Source: Coriobacteriia bacterium (lineage in GTDB: Bacteria > Actinomycetota > Coriobacteriia > Anaerosomatales > Anaerosomataceae). Taken from it: a DNA stretch of 54,416 nt. Below the pieces are notes generated by a model, which saw nothing but the letters and a program-made list of their open reading frames with translations, searched no databases and was not told the origin of the DNA. This document shows positions 9,421 through 17,655 of this stretch, piece by piece. The translations under genes and the position numbers were made by a program. The DNA lies in assembly GCA_030655755.1 (NCBI GenBank), contig JAUSOQ010000059.1, forward strand, positions 1 to 54,416, given 5' to 3'. The stretch's first letter is position 1, and each line of letters starts with the position of its first letter.

Positions 9421-9867
9421 ATGCAGATCAACGACCTGTTCCCGGCGCCGGGGTCCCGCAAGTCCCGCAAACGCGTTGGTCGCGGTCACGGTAGTGGCCA
9501 CGGTGGACGAAGCGGTCGCGGTGACAACGGCCAGCTTTCGCGCGCGGGTGGCGGCAAGGGTCCGGGCTTCGAGGGTGGGCAGAACCCGCTTGCGATGCGT
9601 CTACCGAAGCTTCCCGGTTTCAAGAACCGCAATCGCATCGAGTATGCGATCGTGAACGTTTCGCGTCTTGAAGACCTGTTCGACAAGGGTGCGGTGGTTG
9701 ATATCGATGCACTCTTCGCAAAGAGAGTCATCAAATCGAAGTCGGTTCCGGTCAAGGTGCTCGGTGATGGCGACATAAGCAAGTCGCTCACTGTGAAGGT
9801 GGACAAGGTGTCCGCTTCGGCCCGTGTGAAGATCGAGGCTGCGGGAGGGACGGTCGAGCTGCCGTGA
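9421..9867 (+). CDS. rplO: Large ribosomal subunit protein L15
   Basis: L15 is a late-assembly 50S protein. The 148 residues have the glycine-rich RNA-binding N-terminus (KRVGRGHGSGHGGRSGRG) and RLPKLPGFKNRNRIEY. An in-frame ATG at 9406 exists, but GGAGGAG at 9408-9414 directs initiation at 9421, six bases downstream, where the family sequence MQINDLFPAPGSR begins. The TGA stop overlaps the GTG start of secY by two bases, within a four-base overlap. Confidence 0.95.
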   Translation: MQINDLFPAPGSRKSRKRVGRGHGSGHGGRSGRGDNGQLSRAGGGKGPGFEGGQNPLAMRLPKLPGFKNRNRIEYAIVNVSRLEDLFDKGAVVDIDALFAKRVIKSKSVPVKVLGDGDISKSLTVKVDKVSASARVKIEAAGGTVELP

Positions 9868-11126
9868 TAGAGGCTCTCGTCAATGCGTTCCGCATACCTG
9901 ATCTTCGCAAGAAGATCATGTTCACACTAGGCATCATCGCGCTCTATCGCGTTGGTGCCCATATCACTGTGCCCGGTGTAGATCCGACGGCGATCAAGAC
10001 TGCGATCGAGTCGGGCGCCGCATTGGGCCTGCTGAACCTGTTCGCAGGCGGCGCACTCGAGAACTTCGCCATCTTCGCATTGGGGATCATGCCGTACATC
10101 ACGGCATCGATCATCATGCAGCTCCTCCAGGCGGTCATCCCGACGCTCGAGCGGTGGGCCAAAGAGGGAGAGGCCGGTCAGCGTAAGATAACGCAGGTCA
10201 CACGATACCTCACACTCGGTATCGGCTTGATCGAGTCTGTCGGTCTACTCTCGCTGTTCCAGGCTCCGGTTGGTCAGGGCGGTGCTGGTGTGGCGTTTGA
10301 CTGGCCGACGCGCATCATCATCGTCATCAGTCTTCTGGCGGGCACTGCCTTCATCATGTGGATGGGTGAGCTGATCACGCAGCGCGGCATCGGCAATGGC
10401 ATGTCGCTGCTGATCTTCGTGAACATCGTCGCGCGGTTCCCGGTGACGATCGTTCAGTCTTTACAGCTTTCGAATCCGCTGGTGGTCGCGCTGTTTCTGG
10501 TGATCGCGCTCGCTGTCGTTGCTGCGGTGGTCATCATGGAGAGTGGCCAGCGGCGCATTCCGGTGCAGTATGCGAAGCGAGTGGTAGGTCGTCGCGTCTA
10601 CGGCGGAGTGGGCACCTACATTCCGCTGAAGATCAACGGAGCGAACGTTATCCCGATCATCTTCGCATCTTCGCTGCTGCTGTTCCCCGCGACTTTGGCG
10701 AACTTCTTCCCGAACGTGAAGTGGCTTTACAGCTTGTCCAGTGCGCTTTCAGAGGGTGCCCCGTTCATCATCCTTTTCGCGCTGTTGATCATCTTCTTCA
10801 CGTACTTCTACACCGCTTTGATCTTCAACCCGATCGATCTTGCCGACAACCTGCGGAAGAACGGCGGTTTCATCCCCGGCGTTCGTCCCGGCAAGGCGAC
10901 CGTGGTCTATATCGAGAACGTGCTGAACCGTATCACGTTGCCTGGTGCGGTTTTCCTGGCGGCCATCGCCGTGGTTCCACAGATCCTGTTCCAGGCGACC
11001 AATGCACCGCTACTGCGGACGTTTGGCGGTGCGTCCGTCCTTATCATGGTCGGCGTCGCGCTTGAGACGATGATGCAGCTGGAGAGTCAGCTGAAGATGC
11101 GCCACTATGATGGCTTCTTCAAGTAA
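9864..11126 (+). CDS. secY: Preprotein translocase subunit SecY
   Basis: SecY forms the membrane channel of the general secretion pathway. The 420 residues give about ten hydrophobic segments. Family signatures seen are HITVPGVD and GALENFAIFALGIMPYITAS near the plug and TM2, GMSLLIFVNI, and the C-terminal cytosolic loop with GGFIPGVRPGKAT, which interacts with SecA and ribosomes in known homologues. The start is GTG, overlapping rplO, so channel and ribosomal protein synthesis are linked. The final MRHYDGFFK is close to the usual C-terminus. Confidence 0.97.
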   Translation: MIEALVNAFRIPDLRKKIMFTLGIIALYRVGAHITVPGVDPTAIKTAIESGAALGLLNLFAGGALENFAIFALGIMPYITASIIMQLLQAVIPTLERWAKEGEAGQRKITQVTRYLTLGIGLIESVGLLSLFQAPVGQGGAGVAFDWPTRIIIVISLLAGTAFIMWMGELITQRGIGNGMSLLIFVNIVARFPVTIVQSLQLSNPLVVALFLVIALAVVAAVVIMESGQRRIPVQYAKRVVGRRVYGGVGTYIPLKINGANVIPIIFASSLLLFPATLANFFPNVKWLYSLSSALSEGAPFIILFALLIIFFTYFYTALIFNPIDLADNLRKNGGFIPGVRPGKATVVYIENVLNRITLPGAVFLAAIAVVPQILFQATNAPLLRTFGGASVLIMVGVALETMMQLESQLKMRHYDGFFK

Positions 11127-11169
11127 TGCTGCGGTACAACCATGGAATCACACGTGGGGTCTCGTATAG

Positions 11170-11189
11170 GCTACGGGGCCCTGCGTAGC
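11170..11189 (+). promoter_or_regulatory. Small hairpin between secY and adk
   Basis: GCTACG at 11170-11175 pairs with CGTAGC at 11184-11189 around a GC-rich loop. No T-run follows, so it is not a clear terminator. It sits just ahead of the adk binding site and may be a processing or stability element; the function is unknown. Confidence 0.3.
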
Positions 11190-11210
11190 ACCTGAATGGA
11201 GGAGGGGATC

Positions 11211-11855
11211 ATGAACGTCATGCTATTGGGGGCGCCGGGTGCCGGTAAGGGCACTCAAGCTGCGAAGATCATCGAGGCGTACGGTTTGCCGCATATCTCG
11301 ACGGGTGACATCCTGCGCAAGGCCGTCGCCGATCAGACGCAACTCGGGCTCGAGGCCAAGCGTTACATGGATGCTGGCGAGCTCGTTCCAGATGAGGTCG
11401 TCATCGGCCTCGTCAAGGAGCGTTTGTCTCAGCCGGATACAGATGAGGGTTTCGTTCTCGATGGGTTTCCTCGTACGGTCGTTCAGGCTGATGCACTGGG
11501 AGACGTGCTGACTGAGCTCAGCAAGGAGCTCACCGCCGTCATCAGCGTCGACGTTGATAGCCAGGCTCTCATCGATCGCCTCACCGCCCGGCGTACCTGC
11601 AGGATGTGCGGTGCGATCTTCAACGTGATCGCACAGCCAGAAGTCGCGAGTGGTGTTTGCCCTACATGTGGCGGAGAACTCTTCCAGAGGGATGACGATA
11701 CGGTCGAGACTGTCACGAATCGCCTCAACGTATACGAGCGCTCCACCGCGCCGCTCATCGACTACTACGCTGACAAGGGCGTGCTCCGTCACGTGGACGG
11801 CAATCGAGACGTCGCTGACGTGTGGGTCTCGGTGGATGCTGCTCTGAAAGGCTAG
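11211..11855 (+). CDS. adk: Adenylate kinase, zinc-lid type
   Basis: The enzyme interconverts ATP and AMP with two ADP in the cytoplasm. The P-loop GAPGAGKGT is at residues 7-15 and the NMP-binding stretch HISTGDILR follows. The long lid carries C130, C133, C150 and C153, the four-cysteine zinc site of Gram-positive-type enzymes. The 214-residue length is standard. GGAGGAGGGG at 11198-11207 fixes the ATG at 11211 rather than the in-frame ATG at 11196. secY-adk-map is the classic order. Confidence 0.97.
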   Translation: MNVMLLGAPGAGKGTQAAKIIEAYGLPHISTGDILRKAVADQTQLGLEAKRYMDAGELVPDEVVIGLVKERLSQPDTDEGFVLDGFPRTVVQADALGDVLTELSKELTAVISVDVDSQALIDRLTARRTCRMCGAIFNVIAQPEVASGVCPTCGGELFQRDDDTVETVTNRLNVYERSTAPLIDYYADKGVLRHVDGNRDVADVWVSVDAALKG

Positions 11856-11861
11856 TAGCGG

Positions 11862-12608
11862 ATGATCCTGACAAAATCACTCGCCGAGATCGAGGTCATG
11901 CGTGAGGCTGGTCGCATCACTGCGAAAGCCCTGCGGATGGTCGGCGAAGCAGTGCAGGTGGGCGTGAGTACGGTGGAACTCGATCGCATTGCCGAGAAGT
12001 GCATTCGGACCGAAGGCGCGATCCCAGCGTTCAAGGGATACCATGGCTTCCCGGCCACGCTGTGTACGTCTATCAATGAACAGGTCGTGCATGGTATCCC
12101 TGGTAAACGCAGGCTCAAGGAGGGTGACATCCTCTCGGTCGACTGCGGTGCTATCATCGACGGTTTCTACGGTGACTCTGCGGTCACTTTCGCGGTAGGG
12201 GTGATCGCACCGGAGGCGCGACTGCTACTGGAAGCTACGGCCGCCTCTCTCGAGGCAGGCATGTCCCGGTGCCGTGAGGGTATGCGTCTGTATGATATCG
12301 GTGCTGCGGTCCAGGGAGTGGCCGAGGGCGCGGGTTTCTCGGTTGTACGCGAGTATGTCGGCCATGGCATCGGGCGAGCGATGCATGAGGACCCGCAGGT
12401 TCCCAACTTCGGGAAGGCGGGGACCGGACCGGCACTGAAACTCGGTATGGTGCTGGCCATTGAGCCGATGGTCAATGCGGGCGCCTATGACGTCCATGGA
12501 CTTTCTGACGGGTGGACCGTCGTGACCAGCGACTCATCGCTTTCGGCTCACTTCGAACACACCGTTGCTGTGACCGAGAATGGCCCCATGATCCTTACTG
12601 TTGAGTGA
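11862..12608 (+). CDS. map: Methionine aminopeptidase, type I
   Basis: The enzyme removes the initiator methionine from new proteins. The five metal ligands are all visible at D94, D105, H168, E201 and E232, and the catalytic H77 lies in EQVVHGIPG. The 248 residues have no N-terminal zinc-finger extension, so it is the short type Ia form. It starts six bases after adk, and its end lies within 75 bases of infA. Confidence 0.97.
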   Translation: MILTKSLAEIEVMREAGRITAKALRMVGEAVQVGVSTVELDRIAEKCIRTEGAIPAFKGYHGFPATLCTSINEQVVHGIPGKRRLKEGDILSVDCGAIIDGFYGDSAVTFAVGVIAPEARLLLEATAASLEAGMSRCREGMRLYDIGAAVQGVAEGAGFSVVREYVGHGIGRAMHEDPQVPNFGKAGTGPALKLGMVLAIEPMVNAGAYDVHGLSDGWTVVTSDSSLSAHFEHTVAVTENGPMILTVE

Positions 12609-12636
12609 GTGCTGGACGCTGGTCACATGCTTAGGT

Positions 12637-12642
12637 TATACT
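12637..12642 (+). promoter_or_regulatory. infA: Possible -10 element upstream of infA
   Basis: TATACT stands about 40 bases before the TTG start of infA, in the gap after map. No good -35 hexamer lies at the right distance; CTGGAC at 12612-12617 is two bases too far upstream. An internal promoter here is plausible but weakly supported. Confidence 0.3.
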
Positions 12643-12681
12643 CCAAGCTTGTGACTTCAGGCCTGAGAAGGAGCTACGTAT

Positions 12682-12903
12682 TTGAGCAAGCGCGAGGACT
12701 CCATAGAGATGGAAGGCACCGTCGTTGAGCCGCTGCCGAACGCGATGTTTCGCGTCGAGCTGGACAACGGACATAAGGTTCTAGCCCACATCTCCGGGAA
12801 GATGCGCATGCACTACATCCGTATCCTTCCGGGAGACAAAGTAATAGTCGAACTGTCACCATACGATCTCTCTCGGGGGAGGATAACGTACCGCTTCAAG
12901 TAG
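12682..12903 (+). CDS. infA: Translation initiation factor IF-1
   Basis: IF-1 occupies the ribosomal A site during initiation. The 73 residues are a single S1/OB domain, with [23 protein letters not shown] and [22 protein letters not shown]. The start is TTG, supported by AGAAGGAGC at 12666-12674 and by the family N-terminus [11 protein letters not shown]. It heads a stretch with a 140-base structured gap before rpmJ. Confidence 0.97.
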   Translation: MSKREDSIEMEGTVVEPLPNAMFRVELDNGHKVLAHISGKMRMHYIRILPGDKVIVELSPYDLSRGRITYRFK

Positions 12904-12925
12904 GGTGCGGCTGCTCTCGGGGTAG

Positions 12926-12961
12926 AGACACCCGGCGCCGTGGTAGGCGCCACTGGTGTCT
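12926..12961 (+). promoter_or_regulatory. Strong hairpin ahead of rpmJ
   Basis: AGACACC at 12926-12932 pairs with GGTGTCT at 12955-12961, and inside it GGCGCC at 12934-12939 pairs with GGCGCC at 12946-12951, leaving the loop GTGGTA. It is followed by TGTGTAGC, not a T-run. It lies in the leader of the rpmJ-rpsM-rpsK-rpsD-rpoA-rplQ group, whose E. coli counterpart is controlled by S4 binding to a leader structure. Whether this hairpin does that job is unproven. Confidence 0.5.
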
Positions 12962-13043
12962 GTGTAGCAACACAGCAATGAAAGAAGACGTCTGCGGCTG
13001 GACGTGGAGATAGATCTTACAGAGAGATGTGAAAGGACGATCG

Positions 13044-13157
13044 ATGAAAGTTCGACCGTCGGTCAAGAGAATGTGTGAGAAGTGTAAGGTGATCCGCCGC
13101 CACGGCCGGGTCCTCGTGATATGCGAGAATCCGCGTCACAAGCAGCGGCAAGGTTAG
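13044..13157 (+). CDS. rpmJ: Large ribosomal subunit protein L36, zinc form
   Basis: This 37-residue protein begins [20 protein letters not shown] and keeps the zinc ligands C11, C14, C27 and H32. L36 is the last, smallest 50S protein, bound near the GTPase centre. AAAGGACG at 13032-13039 precedes the ATG. It is followed after 16 bases by rpsM, the usual order. Confidence 0.96.
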   Translation: MKVRPSVKRMCEKCKVIRRHGRVLVICENPRHKQRQG

Positions 13158-13173
13158 GCAGGAGGAACCGGCT

Positions 13174-13548
13174 TTGGCGCGAATATCAGGCGTCGATCTC
13201 CCGCGCGAGAAGCGCGTTGAGATCGGATTGACCTACATCTTCGGCATCGGGCTCACTACGAGCCAGCAGATCCTGCGCGATACCGGTATCAGCCCGGATA
13301 CTCGGGTGCGTAACCTCACTGAGGAAGAAGTCGTTCGGCTGCGTGAGTACGTCGATCGCAACCTCAAGGTCGAAGGAGATCTTCGCCGCGAGGTCAGTCA
13401 GAACATCAAGCGCCTCATGGAGATCGGCTGCTACCGCGGCCTCCGTCACCGCCGTGGACTTCCTGTTCGCGGTCAGCGCACGCACACCAATGCGCGTACG
13501 CGCAAAGGTCCGCGTCGCCAGATCGGTGCGAAGAAGAAGGGCAAGTAG
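13174..13548 (+). CDS. rpsM: Small ribosomal subunit protein S13
   Basis: S13 sits at the top of the 30S head and bridges to the 50S subunit. The 124 residues start [20 protein letters not shown] and have the C-terminal [22 protein letters not shown] tail that reaches P-site tRNA. The start is TTG after GCAGGAGGAAC at 13158-13168. rpsK starts three bases after its stop. Confidence 0.97.
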   Translation: MARISGVDLPREKRVEIGLTYIFGIGLTTSQQILRDTGISPDTRVRNLTEEEVVRLREYVDRNLKVEGDLRREVSQNIKRLMEIGCYRGLRHRRGLPVRGQRTHTNARTRKGPRRQIGAKKKGK

Positions 13549-13551
13549 CAC

Positions 13552-13953
13552 ATGGTAGCCAAGAAGAAGAACGTCAAGACGCGTATACGCCGCAGCGAGC
13601 GCAAGAACATCGCTGTCGGTCAGGCGCACATCAAGAGCACGTTCAACAACACGATCGTGACGATCACAGACCCCCAGGGCAACGTGGTCTCCTGGCAGTC
13701 CGCCGGTACGGTGGGCTTCAAGGGCTCGCGCAAGTCCACTCCGTTCGCCGCTCAGCTCGCCGCCGAGGCGTGTGCGAAGATGGCTCAGGAGCATGGCTTG
13801 CGTCGTGTTGAAGTGTTCGTAAAAGGTCCGGGATCCGGTCGCGAGACCGCTATCCGCTCGCTGCAGGCCGCTGGTCTGGAGATCGCGAGCATCCGCGACT
13901 GTACCCCTGTTCCGCACAACGGTTGTCGGCCGCGCAAGCGCCGTCGCGTGTAG
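13552..13953 (+). CDS. rpsK: Small ribosomal subunit protein S11
   Basis: S11 lies in the 30S platform near the E site. The 133-residue protein has the basic N-terminus, [19 protein letters not shown] and the C-terminal signature [19 protein letters not shown]. The binding site AAGAAGAAGGGC overlaps the end of rpsM. The gene is complete and ordinary. Confidence 0.97.
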   Translation: MVAKKKNVKTRIRRSERKNIAVGQAHIKSTFNNTIVTITDPQGNVVSWQSAGTVGFKGSRKSTPFAAQLAAEACAKMAQEHGLRRVEVFVKGPGSGRETAIRSLQAAGLEIASIRDCTPVPHNGCRPRKRRRV

Positions 13954-13974
13954 TTCTAGGAGGAAGATACCTCT

Positions 13975-14601
13975 ATGGCACGTTACACTGGGGCGGACTG
14001 CAGACAGTGCCGCCGCGAAGGAATAAAGTTGTTCTTGAAGGGTGATCGTTGCTACAGCGATAAGTGTGGCATCGAGCGTCGCCCGTACCCTCCGGGTCAG
14101 GCTGGCAAGAAGCGGCCTCGTGACTCGGAATATCGTGTTCAGCTTCGCGAGAAGCAGAAGGCGAAGAGGATCTATGGGCTTCTTGAGAAGCAGTTCCGCA
14201 ACTACTACAAGCTTGCCACCAGGATGTCTGGCATCACCGGCGAGAACTTGTTGCGTCTGCTTGAGAGTCGCCTGGACAACGTCGTCTACCGTCTCGGTTT
14301 CGCGGCTTCTCGCGATGAGGCGCGTCAGTTGGTTCGTCATGGCCATTTCCTGGTCAACGGTCGTCGCGTGGATATCCCTTCCTTCCGCGTACGCCCGGGT
14401 CAGGTAGTCGCTGTGGCCGAGAAGTCAAAAGACCTCACGGTTCTGAAGGCTGCGATGATCTCGTCATCGAAGATCGAGATTCCCGGCTGGCTTGAGGTCG
14501 ACGTCGAGAAGCTTACCGGCAAGATCCTTTCGCTCCCGACTCGCGAGCAGATCGATGCGCCCGTGCGCGAACAGCTCATCGTCGAGCTGTACTCGAAGTA
14601 G
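13975..14601 (+). CDS. rpsD: Small ribosomal subunit protein S4 with zinc site
   Basis: S4 nucleates 30S assembly and in many bacteria represses the alpha operon. The 208-residue protein keeps four N-terminal cysteines, C9, C12, C26 and C31, so it is the zinc-binding form. The S4 RNA-binding domain is seen at [20 protein letters not shown] and [15 protein letters not shown]. The ATG at 13975 follows TAGGAGGAAG at 13957-13966. It stands next to rpoA, the common arrangement. Confidence 0.97.
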   Translation: MARYTGADCRQCRREGIKLFLKGDRCYSDKCGIERRPYPPGQAGKKRPRDSEYRVQLREKQKAKRIYGLLEKQFRNYYKLATRMSGITGENLLRLLESRLDNVVYRLGFAASRDEARQLVRHGHFLVNGRRVDIPSFRVRPGQVVAVAEKSKDLTVLKAAMISSSKIEIPGWLEVDVEKLTGKILSLPTREQIDAPVREQLIVELYSK

Positions 14602-14634
14602 AACGACGTGAACGAAGCCAAGGAGGCTTAGTCA

Positions 14635-15573
14635 ATGACCGAGTTCATGAGGCCCCAGGTGTCTGTCGACGTAATCGACGACTGCACCGCGCGCTTCGTC
14701 GTGGAGCCGCTCGAGCGCGGCTATGGTTATACTCTCGGCAGTTCGATGCGTCGCGTGCTGCTATCTTCATTGCAGGGCGCAGCGGTGACATCGATCCGTA
14801 TCGAGGGTGTTCAGCACGAGTTCGCCACCATCGAGGGCGTCCGGGAGGACGTTACCGACATCGTGCTCAATGTGAAGGGACTCGTGTTTCGCGAGACCGG
14901 GATCGGCGAGGGCGAAGCGGTTGCGACTCTGACAGCCAAAGGTGCCGGCGAAGTCACCGGGGCGGGCCTGAAGATCCCCGCGGAGTTCGAACTCGTCAAT
15001 CCAGAGCATGTCATTGCGACGCTCGAGAAGGGTACGACGTTCGAGATGACCATGCGCATCGGCGTCGGGCGCGGCTATGTCACGGCTGATCGTAATAAGC
15101 GTGCCGAAGACCCGTTGGGTGTCATCACTGTGGATTCGCTGTTCTCGCCGGTTGCGCGTTGTGCGTACTCCGTCGAGAACACCCGTGTCGGTCAGCGTAC
15201 CGACTACGATAAGCTCATCCTTGAGGTGGAGACCAACGGTGCGGTCAATGCACAGGATGCCGTTGCACGAGCGAGCCGTATCATCAACGAGCACATGATG
15301 CTCTTTGCCGAACAGGCCGTGAGCGGTCTGCCCGAAGAGGGTATCTTCTCGGCCGTTCCGGACGAGAAGGAAAGCGTGCTCGACACGCCCATTGAGGAGC
15401 TCGACCTTTCGGTACGCTCCTACAACTGCCTGAAAAGGCAGGGCGTCAACACGATCGGTCAGCTCGATGAGTGTTCCGAGACGGATCTGCTCAACATCCG
15501 TAACTTCGGCGCCAAGTCGATCGAGGAAGTCAAAGACAAGCTTCAGGCGATGGGCCTGGGGCTCGCTCAGTAG
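14635..15573 (+). CDS. rpoA: RNA polymerase subunit alpha
   Basis: Alpha starts RNA polymerase assembly and contacts promoter UP elements and activators. The 312 residues divide into the N-terminal dimerisation domain (about 1-230, with GYGYTLGSSMRRVLLSS) and the C-terminal domain (about 250-312, with LDLSVRSYNCLKRQGVNTIGQL and NFGAKSIEEV). AAGGAGGCTTAGTC precedes the ATG. The flanking rpsD and rplQ confirm the alpha operon. Confidence 0.98.
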   Translation: MTEFMRPQVSVDVIDDCTARFVVEPLERGYGYTLGSSMRRVLLSSLQGAAVTSIRIEGVQHEFATIEGVREDVTDIVLNVKGLVFRETGIGEGEAVATLTAKGAGEVTGAGLKIPAEFELVNPEHVIATLEKGTTFEMTMRIGVGRGYVTADRNKRAEDPLGVITVDSLFSPVARCAYSVENTRVGQRTDYDKLILEVETNGAVNAQDAVARASRIINEHMMLFAEQAVSGLPEEGIFSAVPDEKESVLDTPIEELDLSVRSYNCLKRQGVNTIGQLDECSETDLLNIRNFGAKSIEEVKDKLQAMGLGLAQ

Positions 15574-15585
15574 GAGACACCGAAT

Positions 15586-15939
15586 ATGCGACACGCTAAG
15601 AAAGGACGCAAACTAGGCACCGATGCGAGCCATACCAAGGCTATGCTTCGCAGCCTGGCTGCGGCCCTGTTCGAGCACGAAAGGATCAAGACGACCGAGA
15701 CTCGCGCCAAGGAGGTGCGCTCCCTTGTGGATCGCATCATCACTTGGGGCAAGGCTGGTGACGTGCATTCGCGCCGCCTCGCGTTGGCCGAGATCAATGA
15801 TCGCGCACTCGTACACAAGATCTTCGATGACATCGCACCGCGCTACGCCGAGCGTGAGGGTGGCTATACTCGCATCCTGAAGCTCGGCCCCCGCAAGGGC
15901 GACGCCGCTCCGATGGTCATCCTCGAACTGGTCGAGTAG
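15586..15939 (+). CDS. rplQ: Large ribosomal subunit protein L17
   Basis: L17 sits near the tunnel exit. The 117-residue protein starts [16 protein letters not shown] and contains [24 protein letters not shown], both standard. The TAGGAG overlapping the rpoA stop at 15571-15576 can serve as binding site. The protein ends [11 protein letters not shown], a full-length tail. A hairpin that may end the operon follows at 15972. Confidence 0.97.
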   Translation: MRHAKKGRKLGTDASHTKAMLRSLAAALFEHERIKTTETRAKEVRSLVDRIITWGKAGDVHSRRLALAEINDRALVHKIFDDIAPRYAEREGGYTRILKLGPRKGDAAPMVILELVE

Positions 15940-15971
15940 AACGAGACGACCCGGCAATGGGTCTGCACGAC

Positions 15972-16003
15972 ACGAGGGCCTCGCTGTATGGTGAGGTCCT
16001 CGT
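15972..16003 (+). terminator. Hairpin after rplQ, possible terminator
   Basis: ACGAGGGCCTC at 15972-15982 pairs over eleven positions, one of them G-U, with GAGGTCCTCGT at 15993-16003. The following TCGTTCTCC is only weakly T-rich, so termination may be partial. It separates the ribosomal cluster from the ECF transporter genes. Confidence 0.5.
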
Positions 16004-16030
16004 TCGTTCTCCGGAACGGGAGAAACGGCA

Positions 16031-16846
16031 ATGATCGAGTTCCAGAACGTGAGCTACACCTATTCGGGAGCAGACGTCCCTGCGCTTGTCGATATCTCGC
16101 TGCGGCTTGCGCCCGGGGAGATCGTCGTTCTAGTCGGAGCGAACGGATCAGGCAAGTCGACCCTTGCTCGACTCTGTAACGGTCTGCTCGTTCCCAGTGA
16201 GGGCACCGTGACCGTGAACGGGATGTCGACGATCGATCCGGAGCGGGTCTTCGACGTGCGTTCGCGTGTGGGGCTCGTTCTGCAAAACCCGGACAACCAG
16301 ATCGTCGGCACGGTGGTAGAAGAGGACGTGGCGTTCGGTCCCGAGAATCTCGGAGTCGCTACAGCCGACCTACGCATACGTGTTGATGACGCGCTTGCAG
16401 TTGTGAGCCTGACCGGCATGGAAAGACGCGAGCCACACCTCCTGTCCGAGGGGCAGAAGCAGCGTCTCGCTATCGCGGGGGCGCTCGCGATGGGACCGGA
16501 CTACATCGTGTTCGATGAATCGACGGCGATGCTCGACCCTCCCGGTCGCGCGGACGTGCTCGCCGTGATGCAGCGCCTTCGGTCTGCCGGGCATGGCATA
16601 CTGCATATCACGCATCATCTCGATGACGCCGCACATGCTGATCGCATCGTCGCGCTCGATGCAGGTTCGATCGCCTTCGATGGTCAGGTGGAGGAGTTCT
16701 TCGAGCAAAACGAGCGGCTGTCAGATCTCGGTCTTGAGCTGCCACCACTGGCTGCCGCTGCCGCATATCTGCGGAACGCGGGTCTTGTCGTACCCGCAGC
16801 AGTGGCCGACGCACGTGGACTGGTGGAGGCGCTATGGCCCTCATAG
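16031..16846 (+). CDS. ecfA1: ECF transporter ATPase EcfA1 (CbiO-type)
   Basis: This is one of two ATPases that power energy-coupling-factor vitamin and metal importers. The 271 residues show Walker A GANGSGKST at about 38-46, the Q-loop LVLQNPDNQIVG and the signature LSEGQKQRLAIAGALAM, followed by FDESTAMLD. The DEST form in place of DEPT is typical of EcfA1. It overlaps the next ATPase by 13 bases. No substrate-binding S component is nearby, so it is probably the shared module of a group II system. Confidence 0.92.
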   Translation: MIEFQNVSYTYSGADVPALVDISLRLAPGEIVVLVGANGSGKSTLARLCNGLLVPSEGTVTVNGMSTIDPERVFDVRSRVGLVLQNPDNQIVGTVVEEDVAFGPENLGVATADLRIRVDDALAVVSLTGMERREPHLLSEGQKQRLAIAGALAMGPDYIVFDESTAMLDPPGRADVLAVMQRLRSAGHGILHITHHLDDAAHADRIVALDAGSIAFDGQVEEFFEQNERLSDLGLELPPLAAAAAYLRNAGLVVPAAVADARGLVEALWPS

Positions 16847-17655
16847 TCGACTCCGTCCGTTTCACTTATGAAGCGGGGACAGCGGTTGCGGCGCCCGTGC
16901 TCGACGGAGTCAGTCTGACCGTCGAGAGCGGTGAAGTCGTGGTCTGCGTTGGTGCTACAGGCTCGGGCAAGTCGACGCTTCTGCGCCTATGTGCGGGGTT
17001 GCTTATACCCACAGAAGGTTCGGTCGTTGTGGACGGAGCATCTGCTCGGGCACGCCATGCCGTTGGCATCGTCTTCCAGAATCCGGAGGCGCAGTTCTTT
17101 GCCGAGACAGTGGGCGCTGATGTGGCCTTCGGTCCAAAGAACCTGGGTCTTACCGATGTGGATGGGGCGGTCACCGAGGCCTTGTCCGCAGTCGGTCTGG
17201 ATGCGTCAGCGTTTCGCGGGCGTTCACCCTTCACGCTTTCGGGAGGGGAGGCGCGTAGAGTCGCCATCGCGGGCGTTCTTGCCATGCAGACTCCGTACCT
17301 GCTTCTGGACGAGCCTACGGTAGGTCTCGATCCTTTCGGCAGGCGTGCCGTGCTTCAGGTCGTGAGAAACGCGCGTGATCATGCCGGCGTTCTCGTGGTC
17401 ACACATGATGCAGATGAGTTCCTGTCGATAGCCGACCGCGTGGTGGCACTACACGATGGTCGGGTGTTGTTCGAAGGGACGCCACAGGTGTTGGCCGAGG
17501 AGCCGGAGCTGTGGGAACGTGCGGGTCTGGCGCTACCGCCGCTTGTCATGGCACAGCATCTGGCGAGGGGGCGCGGCGCGACGATCCCCTCCATCGTGCT
17601 TGACGTCGAGGGTGCTGCGCGCGCCCTTGTCGCTGCAAAGGCGGGGGTCTCATGA
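16834..17655 (+). CDS. ecfA2: ECF transporter ATPase EcfA2 (CbiO-type)
   Basis: The second ATPase has 273 residues. Walker A is GATGSGKSTL, the Q-loop region is VFQNPEAQFFAETVGADVAFG, the signature is LSGGEARRVAIAGVLAM and Walker B is LLLDEPTVGLDP. EcfA1 and EcfA2 should act as a heterodimer on EcfT at the inner face of the membrane. GGTGGAGGCGCT precedes the ATG inside the end of ecfA1, and the stop overlaps the start of ecfT in an ATGA arrangement, so all three are coupled. Confidence 0.92.
   Translation: MALIVDSVRFTYEAGTAVAAPVLDGVSLTVESGEVVVCVGATGSGKSTLLRLCAGLLIPTEGSVVVDGASARARHAVGIVFQNPEAQFFAETVGADVAFGPKNLGLTDVDGAVTEALSAVGLDASAFRGRSPFTLSGGEARRVAIAGVLAMQTPYLLLDEPTVGLDPFGRRAVLQVVRNARDHAGVLVVTHDADEFLSIADRVVALHDGRVLFEGTPQVLAEEPELWERAGLALPPLVMAQHLARGRGATIPSIVLDVEGAARALVAAKAGVS

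Noticed and set aside
13186-14346. A 386-codon minus-strand open frame opposite rpsM, rpsK and rpsD
   Set aside because: It is a shadow of three certain ribosomal genes and has no recognisable domain.
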